This document shows, in pieces, positions 22,222-30,615 of a stretch of DNA of 40,239 nt. The stretch spans positions 1 through 40,239 of the IMG/VR virus record IMGVR_UViG_3300050821_003082; one strand, 5' to 3'. Positions within the stretch are counted from its first letter, which is position 1, and each line of letters begins with the position of its first letter. The notes beneath the pieces were generated by a model. It made no database searches, was not told the DNA's origin, and saw nothing but the letters and a program-made list of their open reading frames with translations. The position numbers were made by a program, and so were the translations under genes. Source of the stretch: a virus.

Positions 22222-23843
22222 TGATATATCCCCGCTATTCCATCAGTCATAACAAATCTATCTAGACCCCAAAATCTGAATTGTGGAGTTAAATCATTAG
22301 ACCCACCCAATCTCCACCACATTAAACGATTTTGTCTTTTTCCTTCAGGACGCATATTGATTGAAACATTACTACCAAAATTAACAGCTCCATCTTTTGA
22401 AAGAGCTAGATCAACTCTAGGAACATTTGTTCTAAAGTTATAGCCATTACCAATATATTGTCTCGCACCATTTGAGGAATAGTTATTCCCACCTATAGGA
22501 ACTAAATAAGGTTGATCGCCTTGTGTTGTAATGGGATCACCAATTTCATCGGATAATAGTGATCTAGTATCTCTATAGTCATAGCTGAATTGGCCTTGTT
22601 CAATGGTGAATCCCATATAACCAGTAATAAATCTAGATTGATCAGGTAGTCTGATAGGTGGCGGGATTCTTATGCGTGGTATCTCAGCGACATTTCCATT
22701 TCCATAATCATAAGTATAAAGATTGCTTCCCATTTCATAAATGTTGCCATCAATTATACTTACGAAGTAGTATTTACCATTAAAGTAAACAACATCCTTA
22801 GCAATATAGGCCCCCATTTTCTCACTACTCAGGGTAACGAATTCGGAGGTGTTAAAATCGTAAGCATAAGACAAATTGTCACCAGGCCATACAGCAGCAT
22901 ATATTAGATGTCCGTCTTGTCTAAAAAGATAACCATATACATTAGTTGGGTCTGTCAGATTGGCTAATTTGAAATCTATACCATCGTTAGATATTCTCTT
23001 TATAGATCCGCCATCGCTATATGCGATAAATGAACCTGATTTTTCATTGCCAGCAACCCAGCAGACGATATCCTCATTCTGATCGATACTTGCTGGATTG
23101 AGGCATCCATAATCTATATTGCTATATGCAGTCCTCTGATATGGGAATAATTGTGCGCCTACATCTTGCCATTGTTCAGTGACAATATTACCCATAACCA
23201 GTAATAGATTTCCTTTACCTGGGAACCTTACACAAGCCTGGCAAGTATCTGGCTTAGTCTGTAATGCACCTTGGAATTGGGAAGTAGCCTGGAAAGTAAC
23301 AGGATTTACTCCTCCTACTGGAGTTCCATTGAGATTAGATATATACCAAAGATTTGTAGAAAGATCAGGCACAATAAATCTGCCGTTCTGGAAAGTTATA
23401 TAGCCAGGATTTTTTATAACAGACTTTATCCCTGGTATCTGCGCCAAAACATTAGTTGTCGTGTTATAGGTATATAAGAATTCTGTATCGCTCACGAGAA
23501 TTGTTCTAGCGTTATTCTCGGATATAAAACAATTATCTACTGCACTTGTTGCAAGCATACCAATACCTTGCTGAGCGCCTAATGATGAATTTATTGAGTA
23601 AAAACTAGAGTTAATAACTGCAAACATTTTATTTTGCAAAGTGCTTGATGCTATTGCTCTGCCTTCGCCATTTTGATCAATTGGGATTTTCATTTGATAA
23701 CCAGCGAAAGGCACATTAAAACCATCGCTGATTATCATATTGAAAGTTTGCTCGTTTGAAATCTTGCTATAACGGCCAAAATGAGTCCCGCCCACCATTT
23801 TCAGCGGTAAATCCTTATAGCGAGCTGCGGAGTCTTTGGCCAT
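22218..23843 (-). CDS. Packaged DNA stabilisation protein, P22 gp10-like (541 aa)
   Basis: Beta-propeller-like strands run through the protein, and it has the features of the gp10 family: an N-terminal LPLKMVGGTHFGRYSKIS, a central LLLVMGNIVTEQWQDVG, and a C-terminal RLMWWRLGGSNDLTPQFRFW. In P22 gp10 binds under gp4 and plugs the portal together with the needle. Here it is a little longer (541 against 472 residues). It fits its place in the tail hub. Confidence 0.75.
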   Translation of the reverse strand: MAKDSAARYKDLPLKMVGGTHFGRYSKISNEQTFNMIISDGFNVPFAGYQMKIPIDQNGEGRAIASSTLQNKMFAVINSSFYSINSSLGAQQGIGMLATSAVDNCFISENNARTILVSDTEFLYTYNTTTNVLAQIPGIKSVIKNPGYITFQNGRFIVPDLSTNLWYISNLNGTPVGGVNPVTFQATSQFQGALQTKPDTCQACVRFPGKGNLLLVMGNIVTEQWQDVGAQLFPYQRTAYSNIDYGCLNPASIDQNEDIVCWVAGNEKSGSFIAYSDGGSIKRISNDGIDFKLANLTDPTNVYGYLFRQDGHLIYAAVWPGDNLSYAYDFNTSEFVTLSSEKMGAYIAKDVVYFNGKYYFVSIIDGNIYEMGSNLYTYDYGNGNVAEIPRIRIPPPIRLPDQSRFITGYMGFTIEQGQFSYDYRDTRSLLSDEIGDPITTQGDQPYLVPIGGNNYSSNGARQYIGNGYNFRTNVPRVDLALSKDGAVNFGSNVSINMRPEGKRQNRLMWWRLGGSNDLTPQFRFWGLDRFVMTDGIAGIYQ

Positions 23844-23873
23844 CGTATCAGTACCTAATAATTACAATCTTTA

Positions 23874-25022
23874 TTAACCATAACTGCCAGATGTAATTGC
23901 AGCAGACGCTTTAAATCCATTTGGTAGCATCAGAATTAAATTACCTGTGCCTTTCCCTGTGTCGAGAAGACTTAATACGCAGCCCCCTGTCGCGCTAGAA
24001 AATGCAGCTAAGCCTTGGGTAATTGTTGTGCTTCCAGTTGGATCTTTTACACCACCAGAGGTAACGGAATATCCCGTTGAGGCTGCAGACTGTAATGTTA
24101 ATCCAGTCGCATCAGTCGCCAAGTACACTTTAAACGGAATAGTACGGGTCATATTAGTACCACTACCATCCTTTAACTGAACTGTAATGGTGCATGTATT
24201 TGTAGCGCCAGCAGCAGCTGTGATCGTACAAGATGCTGGATCAACTTGAGCGACAGGGGTTGCTCCATAGAGCAAGTTAGTGAAAGTACCCGTGGTCGAT
24301 GTAATGCTCGCGTTAGTTCCGGTATCGAGCACAAAGTTAGCAGTTGCTGCACCTGGATCAGGAATTGTATAAACTGTACCTTGTCCCAATGTGGATTTGG
24401 GGCTAACGGTTGCAGTGAAATTACCTGCGTTACCAACAGCAGCCCATACAAATTTACCATTGGTAGCAGTTGCCGGAAAGGAGGCTAAAGTTCCTGCAGT
24501 TCCAGATAAACCAGCTTGGATATTTCCACCATTAATTGCAGTAGCAGAATCTTCTCCAATTGTTCCTGTTGTATCGGCATATGTTGCAATATGATTTGCA
24601 ATTGATGTTCCATTAGCCATAACAACTCTAGTTTTCGCGGCATTAGAAGGAAGATAGCCATCGTCTGCAATCGCACCTGATGTCCCAGAGAAATTGGCAA
24701 AATGGCCAGAGACAACTGGTAAAATAACAGTCGATTCTGCTAGCGATAATGTAACCACTCCATTTGCGCCGATACTTACTTTAAATAGATCGGTATCTTG
24801 TAAACTGGAATTACCATAAGAATAAGTTATCAAAACTAAGTCTTGTTGGGTTATAGCGGGTTGGCCGCTAGATACTTGCTGATTGTTCCAATATCCGGCA
24901 GTAGTAACTTGGGCTAGAGTGGAAGTAGTAGTATGTCGCACAATTTCATTTGATAAACCAGTATAACCTTGTTCACGAGTCGTTACAGCAGTCATGGTAT
25001 TGCTCCTATTATTGTTGGTCAC
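23874..25022 (-). CDS. Virion structural protein, Thr/Ala-rich beta (382 aa)
   Basis: It begins MTNNNRSNTMTAVTTREQGY and is almost wholly beta with repeated T/A/G patterns. Residues 180-280 (FPATATNGKFVWAAVGNAG, then YTIPDPGAATANFVLDTG) are a module I know from phage fibre and decoration proteins. It lies between the gp4- and gp10-like genes, so it may decorate the head or stick to the tail hub. Role inferred. Confidence 0.55.
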   Translation of the reverse strand: MTNNNRSNTMTAVTTREQGYTGLSNEIVRHTTTSTLAQVTTAGYWNNQQVSSGQPAITQQDLVLITYSYGNSSLQDTDLFKVSIGANGVVTLSLAESTVILPVVSGHFANFSGTSGAIADDGYLPSNAAKTRVVMANGTSIANHIATYADTTGTIGEDSATAINGGNIQAGLSGTAGTLASFPATATNGKFVWAAVGNAGNFTATVSPKSTLGQGTVYTIPDPGAATANFVLDTGTNASITSTTGTFTNLLYGATPVAQVDPASCTITAAAGATNTCTITVQLKDGSGTNMTRTIPFKVYLATDATGLTLQSAASTGYSVTSGGVKDPTGSTTITQGLAAFSSATGGCVLSLLDTGKGTGNLILMLPNGFKASAAITSGSYG

Positions 25023-25066
25023 TTATTTTTCGGCGGCCAACTCTATAAGAGCAATTGACAGCCTAT

Positions 25067-25154
25067 CTATTCTTCATGTTCCTTTAAATAATCTATCGCC
25101 TTTTGTAATAACTCTTTATTTTCCTTATCTTACTAACATTTCAATCGGCGTCAT
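25067..25154 (-). pseudogene. Possible broken microgene (frameshifted)
   Basis: Two short pieces that read like one protein are out of frame by one base: MTPIEMLVR then, one base later, KENKELLQKAIDYLKEHEE. The first starts right on the upstream gene's stop. A 1-bp insertion or a shift at AGA-TAA would join them into about 28 residues. It could also be chance. Confidence 0.3.
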
Positions 25155-25930
25155 GAGACGTTCCAACTTGGAGAAATGTTGATATGCGCCCAGTTAAAGG
25201 GACTATTAGTATTCATAAAGCTAATCTTCTTCATATGGAAATCAGGAGGGCTTACATAAAGTAATTTCTTTTCAATCTGTCGAAGCTTTTTAACTTTATC
25301 TGCGCCAAATTCAATATCGTAGTCTTGGCTCATTTGTTCAGCTAATAGATAACGCAGATACCTGATATAAAATAAATCATATAGTTGTGCTAAATTCGTA
25401 TTCTCTTCGACATTTGTTAATGCAAATTTCCCACTAATCTTTGCTAAAAATGTTTGCATAGGTAGATAGTAAACATAAAGATAACAACCACCGAAAGTAC
25501 GCTCTAAATGCCACTCAAAAGGAAGTGACTGAATGTTATCTACCCGACCATCTCCGAAATACTGCTTTCTTCCTGCAGAAAAAGTTGGAAATCTAACGCT
25601 ACCGATATTGAATGTGAACGTTTCAATTTGATAAAGATTAGGAATATAATATCTTTCCTGCCCTTGAACTAAGTTGAATTCAATTCTTCCCCAATACGGT
25701 ATTAGTTTTAAATCGTAGGATTTCTCTGCTAGCACTTCATTTAGCATGAATAACCCATCAGATCCTTCTTGCCCGCTAGTTTGTTCAAACTGACGGGCAA
25801 CGATACCTGATAGGTTCCAAGACCTACTAATTAGTAAAGATGCAGGATATGGAGCATTAGGCGGCACAATGTTTGTATTCACTGGCGCATTTAAAAAGTC
25901 ATCAATGCTCTTATATACTGGGTAGAACAT
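25151..25930 (-). CDS. Head completion / tail accessory protein, P22 gp4-like position (259 aa)
   Basis: It begins MFYPVYKSIDDFLNAPVNTN. The middle contains IPNLYQIETFTFNIGS and LYDLFYIRYLRYLLAEQMSQ, and the order and length are those of a portal-side adaptor, larger than P22 gp4 (166). It would form the ring under the portal. The assignment rests on synteny with the portal-coat-gp4-gp10 order. Confidence 0.6.
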   Translation of the reverse strand: MFYPVYKSIDDFLNAPVNTNIVPPNAPYPASLLISRSWNLSGIVARQFEQTSGQEGSDGLFMLNEVLAEKSYDLKLIPYWGRIEFNLVQGQERYYIPNLYQIETFTFNIGSVRFPTFSAGRKQYFGDGRVDNIQSLPFEWHLERTFGGCYLYVYYLPMQTFLAKISGKFALTNVEENTNLAQLYDLFYIRYLRYLLAEQMSQDYDIEFGADKVKKLRQIEKKLLYVSPPDFHMKKISFMNTNSPFNWAHINISPSWNVS

Positions 25931-25944
25931 AGTCCACCTATTTA

Positions 25945-26760
25945 CTAGATAAAGAACTCAAAGCCATCAACCAAGATAGCAACAGTATCTGTACCGCTAT
26001 TTTTATAATTAATAGTGGGTGAGTTAACTGTGCTAATTAGTGTATTCTGGGCGAGTAGCATGACCTGTTGTGTTGCAGCTTGACTGTTAACTTGAGCAGT
26101 CATAGTGATTGCATCACCTGTCGCATTACCTGGCTGCAACTTCAATGTGTCATTTGCAGTCCCAGTAAAGCTGACATTCAACCAAACAGGAGTGTTATTG
26201 ACTAACGGGACAAACTTCGTCAAATCAATTGCTGTGTAAGACGCCTGACTTGATGTAGTACCAACAGAAATCGGAGCATCGTACATAAATAGACGAGTGC
26301 TATTAAATCCTGCCTGGTAGAACTTCAAGAAATGATTGCTAGAATCTGTCACCGCAAAACCAATATGGCGAGAAATACTATAGCCGAATGGCAATAGCGG
26401 GCCTGTTGCTGGTGCAGCTAATGAAACCATCGCGCCAGATGCTTGACCACTAACAGGATCTGAAACGATGTAAACATAATAAACTTTAGATACACCAAGA
26501 GATCCGGTATCTAAGCCATTCAGACCGTTAACGGCTGCATTAATAGAAGTGCTTACATTTGCAGCAGCGCTTTGATTAGTTTCACCGTTAAAGTTACCTA
26601 GGATCATGTCATAGGTATTTGAAGAATCACGGCATTGGCACGCTGAAACATTTAGTACCGTGTTAGGAGTGGTCGCATCATTGCTGACAACACCACCATT
26701 GATGTAATACATTGGCAAGTTAACAATCGGAACTGCAAAATTATCATATTGAGTAGTCAT
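25945..26760 (-). CDS. Head-associated structural protein (271 aa)
   Basis: It begins MTTQYDNFAVPIVNLPMYYI and is beta-rich. The first half has ASACQCR-type and AANVSTSINAAVNGLNGLD features, and the second has VWLNVSFTGTANDTLKLQPG. It lies directly after the coat gene, where other P22-like phages carry a decoration or head protein. Proteins of this shape and position are common in podoviruses; the exact role is not known. Confidence 0.55.
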   Translation of the reverse strand: MTTQYDNFAVPIVNLPMYYINGGVVSNDATTPNTVLNVSACQCRDSSNTYDMILGNFNGETNQSAAANVSTSINAAVNGLNGLDTGSLGVSKVYYVYIVSDPVSGQASGAMVSLAAPATGPLLPFGYSISRHIGFAVTDSSNHFLKFYQAGFNSTRLFMYDAPISVGTTSSQASYTAIDLTKFVPLVNNTPVWLNVSFTGTANDTLKLQPGNATGDAITMTAQVNSQAATQQVMLLAQNTLISTVNSPTINYKNSGTDTVAILVDGFEFFI

Positions 26761-26789
26761 TTAATAAATCCTCTAATTTGTTAAATTCA

Positions 26790-26812
26790 GTCGGTGACAC
26801 ATTGCCACCGAC
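26790..26812 (-). repeat. Perfect 7-bp hairpin after the coat gene
   Basis: GTCGGTG and CACCGAC pair around a 9-base loop between the coat stop and the next gene. TGAATTTAAC follows rather than a U-run, so it is more likely an RNA processing or stability element that raises coat expression over the genes after it than a terminator. Confidence 0.5.
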
Positions 26813-26827
26813 CTATTCTTCAATAGC

Positions 26828-28159
26828 CTATTGCGGGAAAATCAATCTCATGCAGTTTTCAGAAACCAGCGAGCTTCCCCAAATGCTGTCACGCACATAA
26901 GACCTAACGTTCTGGCCGAACTGGACGCCCCAGTAGTGGCGAATAGATGCACCTGAATCTTTATCCTGTTGATTCACAGTCGAGAACGGCTCTTGATCAG
27001 GCAGTTGAGGCATAGCCAAATAGAACTGATCGCCAGACATCAAAATGCCAGCTCTGTGGGAAGGAAGAACTGTAGCCTTCATGCCTGCATCAATGACATT
27101 GTTGAGATTCTGATTGAGTGTCTGCGCCGAGACTAAGCCAATACCGTTTGTTGTTTGGATAGTCGCAGTGAATGTTCCAGAGACAGATGCAGTGCTTGAA
27201 AGAACTCTGAATTGGACAGGTTGCTGAGAAGGGACATGGCCAATATAGGTCAAGAAACGCATATTCGGCTGACCAGATACCCCATCGTTGAACTGGAGAA
27301 GATCGCCAGGATTCAACGGATTTGCAGCGGATGTTCCAGTAGGTTCCGTAAAGGTGATTTGAGTCACATTCACGCCTGTAGGGTCATTCGTAGATACAAC
27401 CGTTACAATGTTATTAGGAGCAGCTGCTTGACCAACATATCCAGCTATCTGGGTGGGTAGAAGGTTAGAGGCATACCATTTAACGCCTGCGAACTCGCCC
27501 AGTTCCCAGGAATTAGCCATGGTGTTATTACGATTCATAGCGAATTGCTGTAAACCAGTATTAACGATCTGGGGAATGGATGTGGTGGGCAGAATTCCTA
27601 TCATTTTGCTCTTAGCGCAACCATAATCCTCGAAATTGGCAACACTTTGAGCTAGCTGACCAAAACTGTTTATTTGTTGTACACCGTCTCCGTAGAAGCG
27701 ATACGGGCCGTTGTTCAATTGTGAAGCGGTTTGCGTCCCATAGTTCGGATTTTGCGGGTCGTTGATGAAAACACCAGAGATGAAGTTCTTGAGAATGTCA
27801 GTTTCAATCTTAGTCCCCAATTCCTTCATTGCAGCTTCACCAAAGCGATCCATATATTCTCTAACTTGGAAGATGAATTGTTGGTCTGTATAGGCTGCTG
27901 AAACGTTTGCGGATTGTGATGCTGTTAAGGTTTGAACTAATTGATCTGATTGCTGCTGTGTGATCACTAGACCGTTATAAGTGATATAACGTGGCCCTCT
28001 ATCGAAGGTGACCGTATCACCCAAATTCGCAGTGAGTTCATTGAACCGTTGGAATTTCTTGTTAGAGAGAGAGATACCGCAAAAACTATTAAGTAAAAAT
28101 GCCAGTTCAGCTTTTTGATAAGTCTGTACTGTCTGTAAAATATTTTGTGGGACAGCCAT
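26828..28159 (-). CDS. Major coat protein, P22 gp5-like (443 aa)
   Basis: The length (443) is close to P22 coat (430) and the N-terminal region matches the family: MAVPQNILQTVQTYQKAELA, GISLSNKKFQRFNELTANLGD, and TVTFDRGPRY. It contains the long spine-helix region and an insertion-type domain with FTATIQTTNG. It lies immediately after the scaffold gene, as expected. No maturation protease gene is seen, again as in P22. Confidence 0.85.
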   Translation of the reverse strand: MAVPQNILQTVQTYQKAELAFLLNSFCGISLSNKKFQRFNELTANLGDTVTFDRGPRYITYNGLVITQQQSDQLVQTLTASQSANVSAAYTDQQFIFQVREYMDRFGEAAMKELGTKIETDILKNFISGVFINDPQNPNYGTQTASQLNNGPYRFYGDGVQQINSFGQLAQSVANFEDYGCAKSKMIGILPTTSIPQIVNTGLQQFAMNRNNTMANSWELGEFAGVKWYASNLLPTQIAGYVGQAAAPNNIVTVVSTNDPTGVNVTQITFTEPTGTSAANPLNPGDLLQFNDGVSGQPNMRFLTYIGHVPSQQPVQFRVLSSTASVSGTFTATIQTTNGIGLVSAQTLNQNLNNVIDAGMKATVLPSHRAGILMSGDQFYLAMPQLPDQEPFSTVNQQDKDSGASIRHYWGVQFGQNVRSYVRDSIWGSSLVSENCMRLIFPQ

Positions 28160-28211
28160 TGTGAATTCTCCAAAATTGTTTGTCTTGGAGATGAATGGCT
28201 GCTCGGCTTAA

Positions 28212-28955
28212 CTACCCTCTAAGCCAGGGCTGGTTCCTATAATCGGTCACCGACAAATTGCCATCATCCCCGCCAATGTTGGAGGCTCTGATTTGGCTTA
28301 ACGGTGCATCGACTTTAGGCGTTTTCTTGGCTTCTTCATTAGTCTTAATTGAAGCTGAAAGCTTATTCAGTTCCAATTGAGCTAATTTATGTGAACCACC
28401 ATTTGCTAATGTGAGGATGTTGGCATATTTAGAAGGGTTTTTAGCAAGGTCTTTAACGACCAATGCTTTATTATCCATTCCAGCCATCGCAATAATTAGT
28501 CCTGGCTGTGCCTCTATTCCAATCGCATCATACAAATCTGCAAAATCAGGATCTGCTAATTTCTCGGCATCCATCGCGCTTTTCCAGTTCTGCTCAATCT
28601 GTTGTGCCTGATGTTCGCGAGACATGTTAAATGCCTCTTGCCTTATCAATCGCTGGATATCCTCCGGCGATTGCTGCTGCATTCCCCCCACATTCTGGGG
28701 TTGAGCCTGTTGCTGTGGAGTTTGAGCCATCCTACTTTCGTATTCTGCCCTCACTCTAGCTTCGGCACTTTCAGCGGCTTTTTTCTCTGCTTTTGCGGTT
28801 ATTCCCCGCAATTCAGATTGTGAAAACATCCTTTCAGCTTGAGTCTTTTGCTGACTTTCTGCTGATCCAGCACTTTCAGACTGTGTTTGCGTAACTGGGG
28901 CATCAATAGTTCCCTGGTTTTGCAAGCCACCGTCAATAGCTTGTACGTTATCCAT
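28212..28955 (-). CDS. Scaffold protein (247 aa)
   Basis: The protein is rich in Gln, Ala and Glu with helical low complexity (RMFSQSELRGITAKAEKKAA, EARVRAEYESRMAQ). It lies just before the coat gene, the position of P22 gp8 (303 aa). The acidic disordered start and a basic-free C-terminus fit a scaffold, though P22 gp8 ends in a basic coat-binding helix, which is not obvious here. Confidence 0.7.
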   Translation of the reverse strand: MDNVQAIDGGLQNQGTIDAPVTQTQSESAGSAESQQKTQAERMFSQSELRGITAKAEKKAAESAEARVRAEYESRMAQTPQQQAQPQNVGGMQQQSPEDIQRLIRQEAFNMSREHQAQQIEQNWKSAMDAEKLADPDFADLYDAIGIEAQPGLIIAMAGMDNKALVVKDLAKNPSKYANILTLANGGSHKLAQLELNKLSASIKTNEEAKKTPKVDAPLSQIRASNIGGDDGNLSVTDYRNQPWLRG

Positions 28956-29090
28956 TCAAAACCTCTTATTAGCCATGATCCAGGCCGTGGTAGACACCTC
29001 TTGGATTGCCAAGTCATCCTAGTTTTCGTCTCTCTAGGCAGAATAATCCTCCAGGCTTAAGCTCCTGGTAGCTATGTATATATTTATTCA
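28956..29090 (-). promoter_or_regulatory. Structured leader upstream of the scaffold and coat genes
   Basis: Three local hairpins lie in the 183-base gap before the scaffold gene: 29000-29013 (CTTGG, ATTG, CCAAG), 29018-29038 (CCTAG/CTAGG) and 29051-29068 (CCAGG/CCTGG). A segment this rich in stems is unusual in an otherwise gap-free late operon. It could be an mRNA leader that tunes coat expression, or a small RNA. I see no confident promoter. Confidence 0.45.
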
Positions 29091-29138
29091 TATAGCAATT
29101 TGTCGCGCAACTTATTTCATGTAAATTTTAACGAAAGT

Positions 29139-29354
29139 TTAATGCTTAGATTCCGTAATTAACTTACCGCCATTTATGATATAGCTATGAAACCACATCA
29201 TGGCTTCCTGAATTCTGGTAGATGAATTCATTAAGGCCGGATTTGCTTCACATTGCATGATTAACTGTATGCCATGGCTGCAAATATCCGAGAATTTACG
29301 CATCAGATCTAGTTGTTCTTGGGTAGGTTCTCTATATGTTATTTCATCTGACAT
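29139..29354 (-). CDS. acb2-like: Acb2-like protein, possible anti-CBASS sponge (71 aa)
   Basis: It begins MSDEITYREPTQEQLDLMRK. Residues 14-61 form a helical hairpin with the pattern of the Acb2/Tad1 hairpin family: DICSHGIQLIMQCE, a turn with a small-residue segment (NSSTRIQEAMMWFHSYIINGG) carrying the hallmark R-x-x-A-x-M-W. Acb2 binds cyclic oligonucleotides from CBASS and related defences. It has the length and place of these genes (between structural genes). Family membership is by eye, moderate confidence. Confidence 0.5.
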   Translation of the reverse strand: MSDEITYREPTQEQLDLMRKFSDICSHGIQLIMQCEANPALMNSSTRIQEAMMWFHSYIINGGKLITESKH

Positions 29355-29509
29355 TATTTCTTCCCCTTCTTTTTAGGAATTTTTGCGCCTGATTTGCGAG
29401 CCTCATTCAGGCTGGCAGCAATAGCTTGTTTTGGAGGATATCCACCAGACTCCATCTCACTTATATTTTTACCTATTATTTTTTTACTTTTACCTTTCTT
29501 TAACGGCAT
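29354..29509 (-). CDS. DUF6496-like basic microprotein (51 aa)
   Basis: It begins MPLKKGKSKKIIGKNISEME and ends GAKIPKKKGKK. The pattern of K-rich start, helix (PPKQAIAASLNEARK), and K-rich end is common in phages next to portal and scaffold genes, as here; these are DUF6496-type proteins. Its TAATG stop-start overlap couples it to the Acb2-like gene. Function unknown. Confidence 0.65.
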   Translation of the reverse strand: MPLKKGKSKKIIGKNISEMESGGYPPKQAIAASLNEARKSGAKIPKKKGKK

Positions 29510-29728
29510 TTATATACCCTCCACAATTTTATCTTTAGGCCAATTTGGATCTAAATGTTTATATTTAAATTCAGGATTTAGAATATACTTTCGGAGTTTT
29601 CTACCGCCACTTCCATCACTCTCTAAAATACAATCGATATACTTCCAAGTAGTAGTATCATCCTTTTTATGTGGCCATAACTGAAACATTTTCTTAGATC
29701 TGCTTTTAACCTCTACATCTTTCGTCAT
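29510..29728 (-). CDS. Unknown protein (72 aa)
   Basis: It begins MTKDVEVKSRSKKMFQLWPH, with a basic N-terminus and a beta-like middle (TWKYIDCILESDGSGGRKLRK). It ends directly before the next ATG. Function unknown. Confidence 0.55.
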   Translation of the reverse strand: MTKDVEVKSRSKKMFQLWPHKKDDTTTWKYIDCILESDGSGGRKLRKYILNPEFKYKHLDPNWPKDKIVEGI

Positions 29729-29945
29729 TCGATATTCCCTCCTTAGTCATTCTTCCCATCGTGACATTCTTCTGCGCTCTTACTTTCGTATTATCAAAAA
29801 CCCATATTTCTCCAGTCTTATCCATGAAAACAACCCATTTGAGATGATGCTCACAGGAATAATCTATTAAGAATGTGGCAAGACCACACTCCTTTGTTTC
29901 TGTAATGTAAACTGGTATTGGAGGATCAAGCTGCAATATTGTCAT
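29706..29945 (-). CDS. Small phage protein of the scaffold region (79 aa)
   Basis: It begins MTILQLDPPIPVYITETKEC. The core GLATFLIDYSCEHHLKWVVF and the end IWVFDNTKVRAQKNVTMGR match a family common in podoviruses near the portal gene. Two His and several Cys suggest no clear metal site. Function unknown; it overlaps both neighbours. Confidence 0.7.
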   Translation of the reverse strand: MTILQLDPPIPVYITETKECGLATFLIDYSCEHHLKWVVFMDKTGEIWVFDNTKVRAQKNVTMGRMTKEGISNDERCRG

Positions 29946-30138
29946 TAAATACCTCAGTCTCGATTACAGATTTGCAGTTAATACATATCTTTATGATTTG
30001 CGAGATTTCTTTTTTTTCTTTTTCTTTACCTTTTTCTTTGATTTCAAAGCTGCAGAAACCGTTTTCTTTCCATTTGTGGGAGCAGTTTTTTGCTTTGATT
30101 TTTTGGATGGTGTAGGTAAAACCTCTAGGGATTTGCAT
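29926..30138 (-). CDS. Zinc-ribbon protein overlapping the 157-aa gene (70 aa)
   Basis: It begins MQIPRGFTYTIQKIKAKNCS and has a C-His and CINC pair. Its first 148 bases are also the last part of 29991-30464 in another frame. AAGGA lies 9 bases before the ATG, so it can be translated on its own. An A AAA AAG slippery site in the other frame could also join its last 26 residues to the upstream protein (see findings). Confidence 0.55.
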   Translation of the reverse strand: MQIPRGFTYTIQKIKAKNCSHKWKENGFCSFEIKEKGKEKEKKEISQIIKICINCKSVIETEVFNDNIAA

Positions 30139-30464
30139 TTCTCAATTTCCTTTTGTTTTTCAATTTGTCTCTCGATTTCTTTTTGTCGTTTAATTTCCTT
30201 TAATCTGACTATCTCAATCTTCAATTTACTTGCAACCCATTCAGGTTCATATCCTAGTAAATTGCAGTAGTAGCAAAATAATAAATCATGTTTATTAATG
30301 AATCTTTCAGCGCCATCACAATCATTAACTCTTAACTCAGTTACTGCATCACTAATGGCCTGATTAAAGATTGATGAGACAAGACTTCTATTCCCATCAT
30401 AGTTATTTTCATGAGGTGAATAGTCTATTTGATATAACCAAAGCGCATCCCTGGATTGATTCAC
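29991..30464 (-). CDS. Phage protein with lysine-rich tail, GTG start (157 aa)
   Basis: It starts with GTG at 30464 (AAGGA 8 bases upstream). Residues 1-90 are a conserved-looking domain (SRDALWLYQIDYSPHENNYD, DLLFCYYCNLLGYEPEWVAS) and the rest is a basic coiled coil (KEIKRQKEIERQIEKQKE) ending in KKKKKKKSRKS. Such tails bind nucleic acid. The last part overlaps the zinc-ribbon gene in another frame. Function unknown. Confidence 0.6.
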   Translation of the reverse strand: MNQSRDALWLYQIDYSPHENNYDGNRSLVSSIFNQAISDAVTELRVNDCDGAERFINKHDLLFCYYCNLLGYEPEWVASKLKIEIVRLKEIKRQKEIERQIEKQKEIEKCKSLEVLPTPSKKSKQKTAPTNGKKTVSAALKSKKKVKKKKKKKSRKS

Positions 30465-30474
30465 AATTTATTCC

Positions 30475-30615
30475 TTATTTAAGTTCCCTTTCAAATTTCT
30501 TATTTTCCTTTTCAAGCTTTCTATACATCGTATCTTCTTTCTTCTCATGTTTTTTCACTTTATCCTTAAGCGCTCTCTTTGATTTGAGAGATAGACTTCT
30601 TTTCTTTGACTTCAT
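30475..30615 (-). CDS. Basic coiled-coil micropeptide (46 aa)
   Basis: It begins MKSKKRSLSLKSKRALKDKV and is nearly all Lys, Glu and Arg, a charged helix or RNA/DNA-binding tail. It overlaps the end of the upstream gene by 50 bases. Real translation is likely but not certain, since A/T-rich DNA easily gives such frames. Confidence 0.45.
   Translation of the reverse strand: MKSKKRSLSLKSKRALKDKVKKHEKKEDTMYRKLEKENKKFERELK

Noticed and set aside
24173-24460. Long open frames on both strands within tail and head genes (for example 24173-24460, 24485-24715, 18573-18914)
   Set aside because: They are shadows of the real structural genes in other frames and lack ribosome sites.
26790-26812. Terminator after the coat gene
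   Set aside because: The stem is perfect but no U-run follows, and the genes behind it belong to the same unit.
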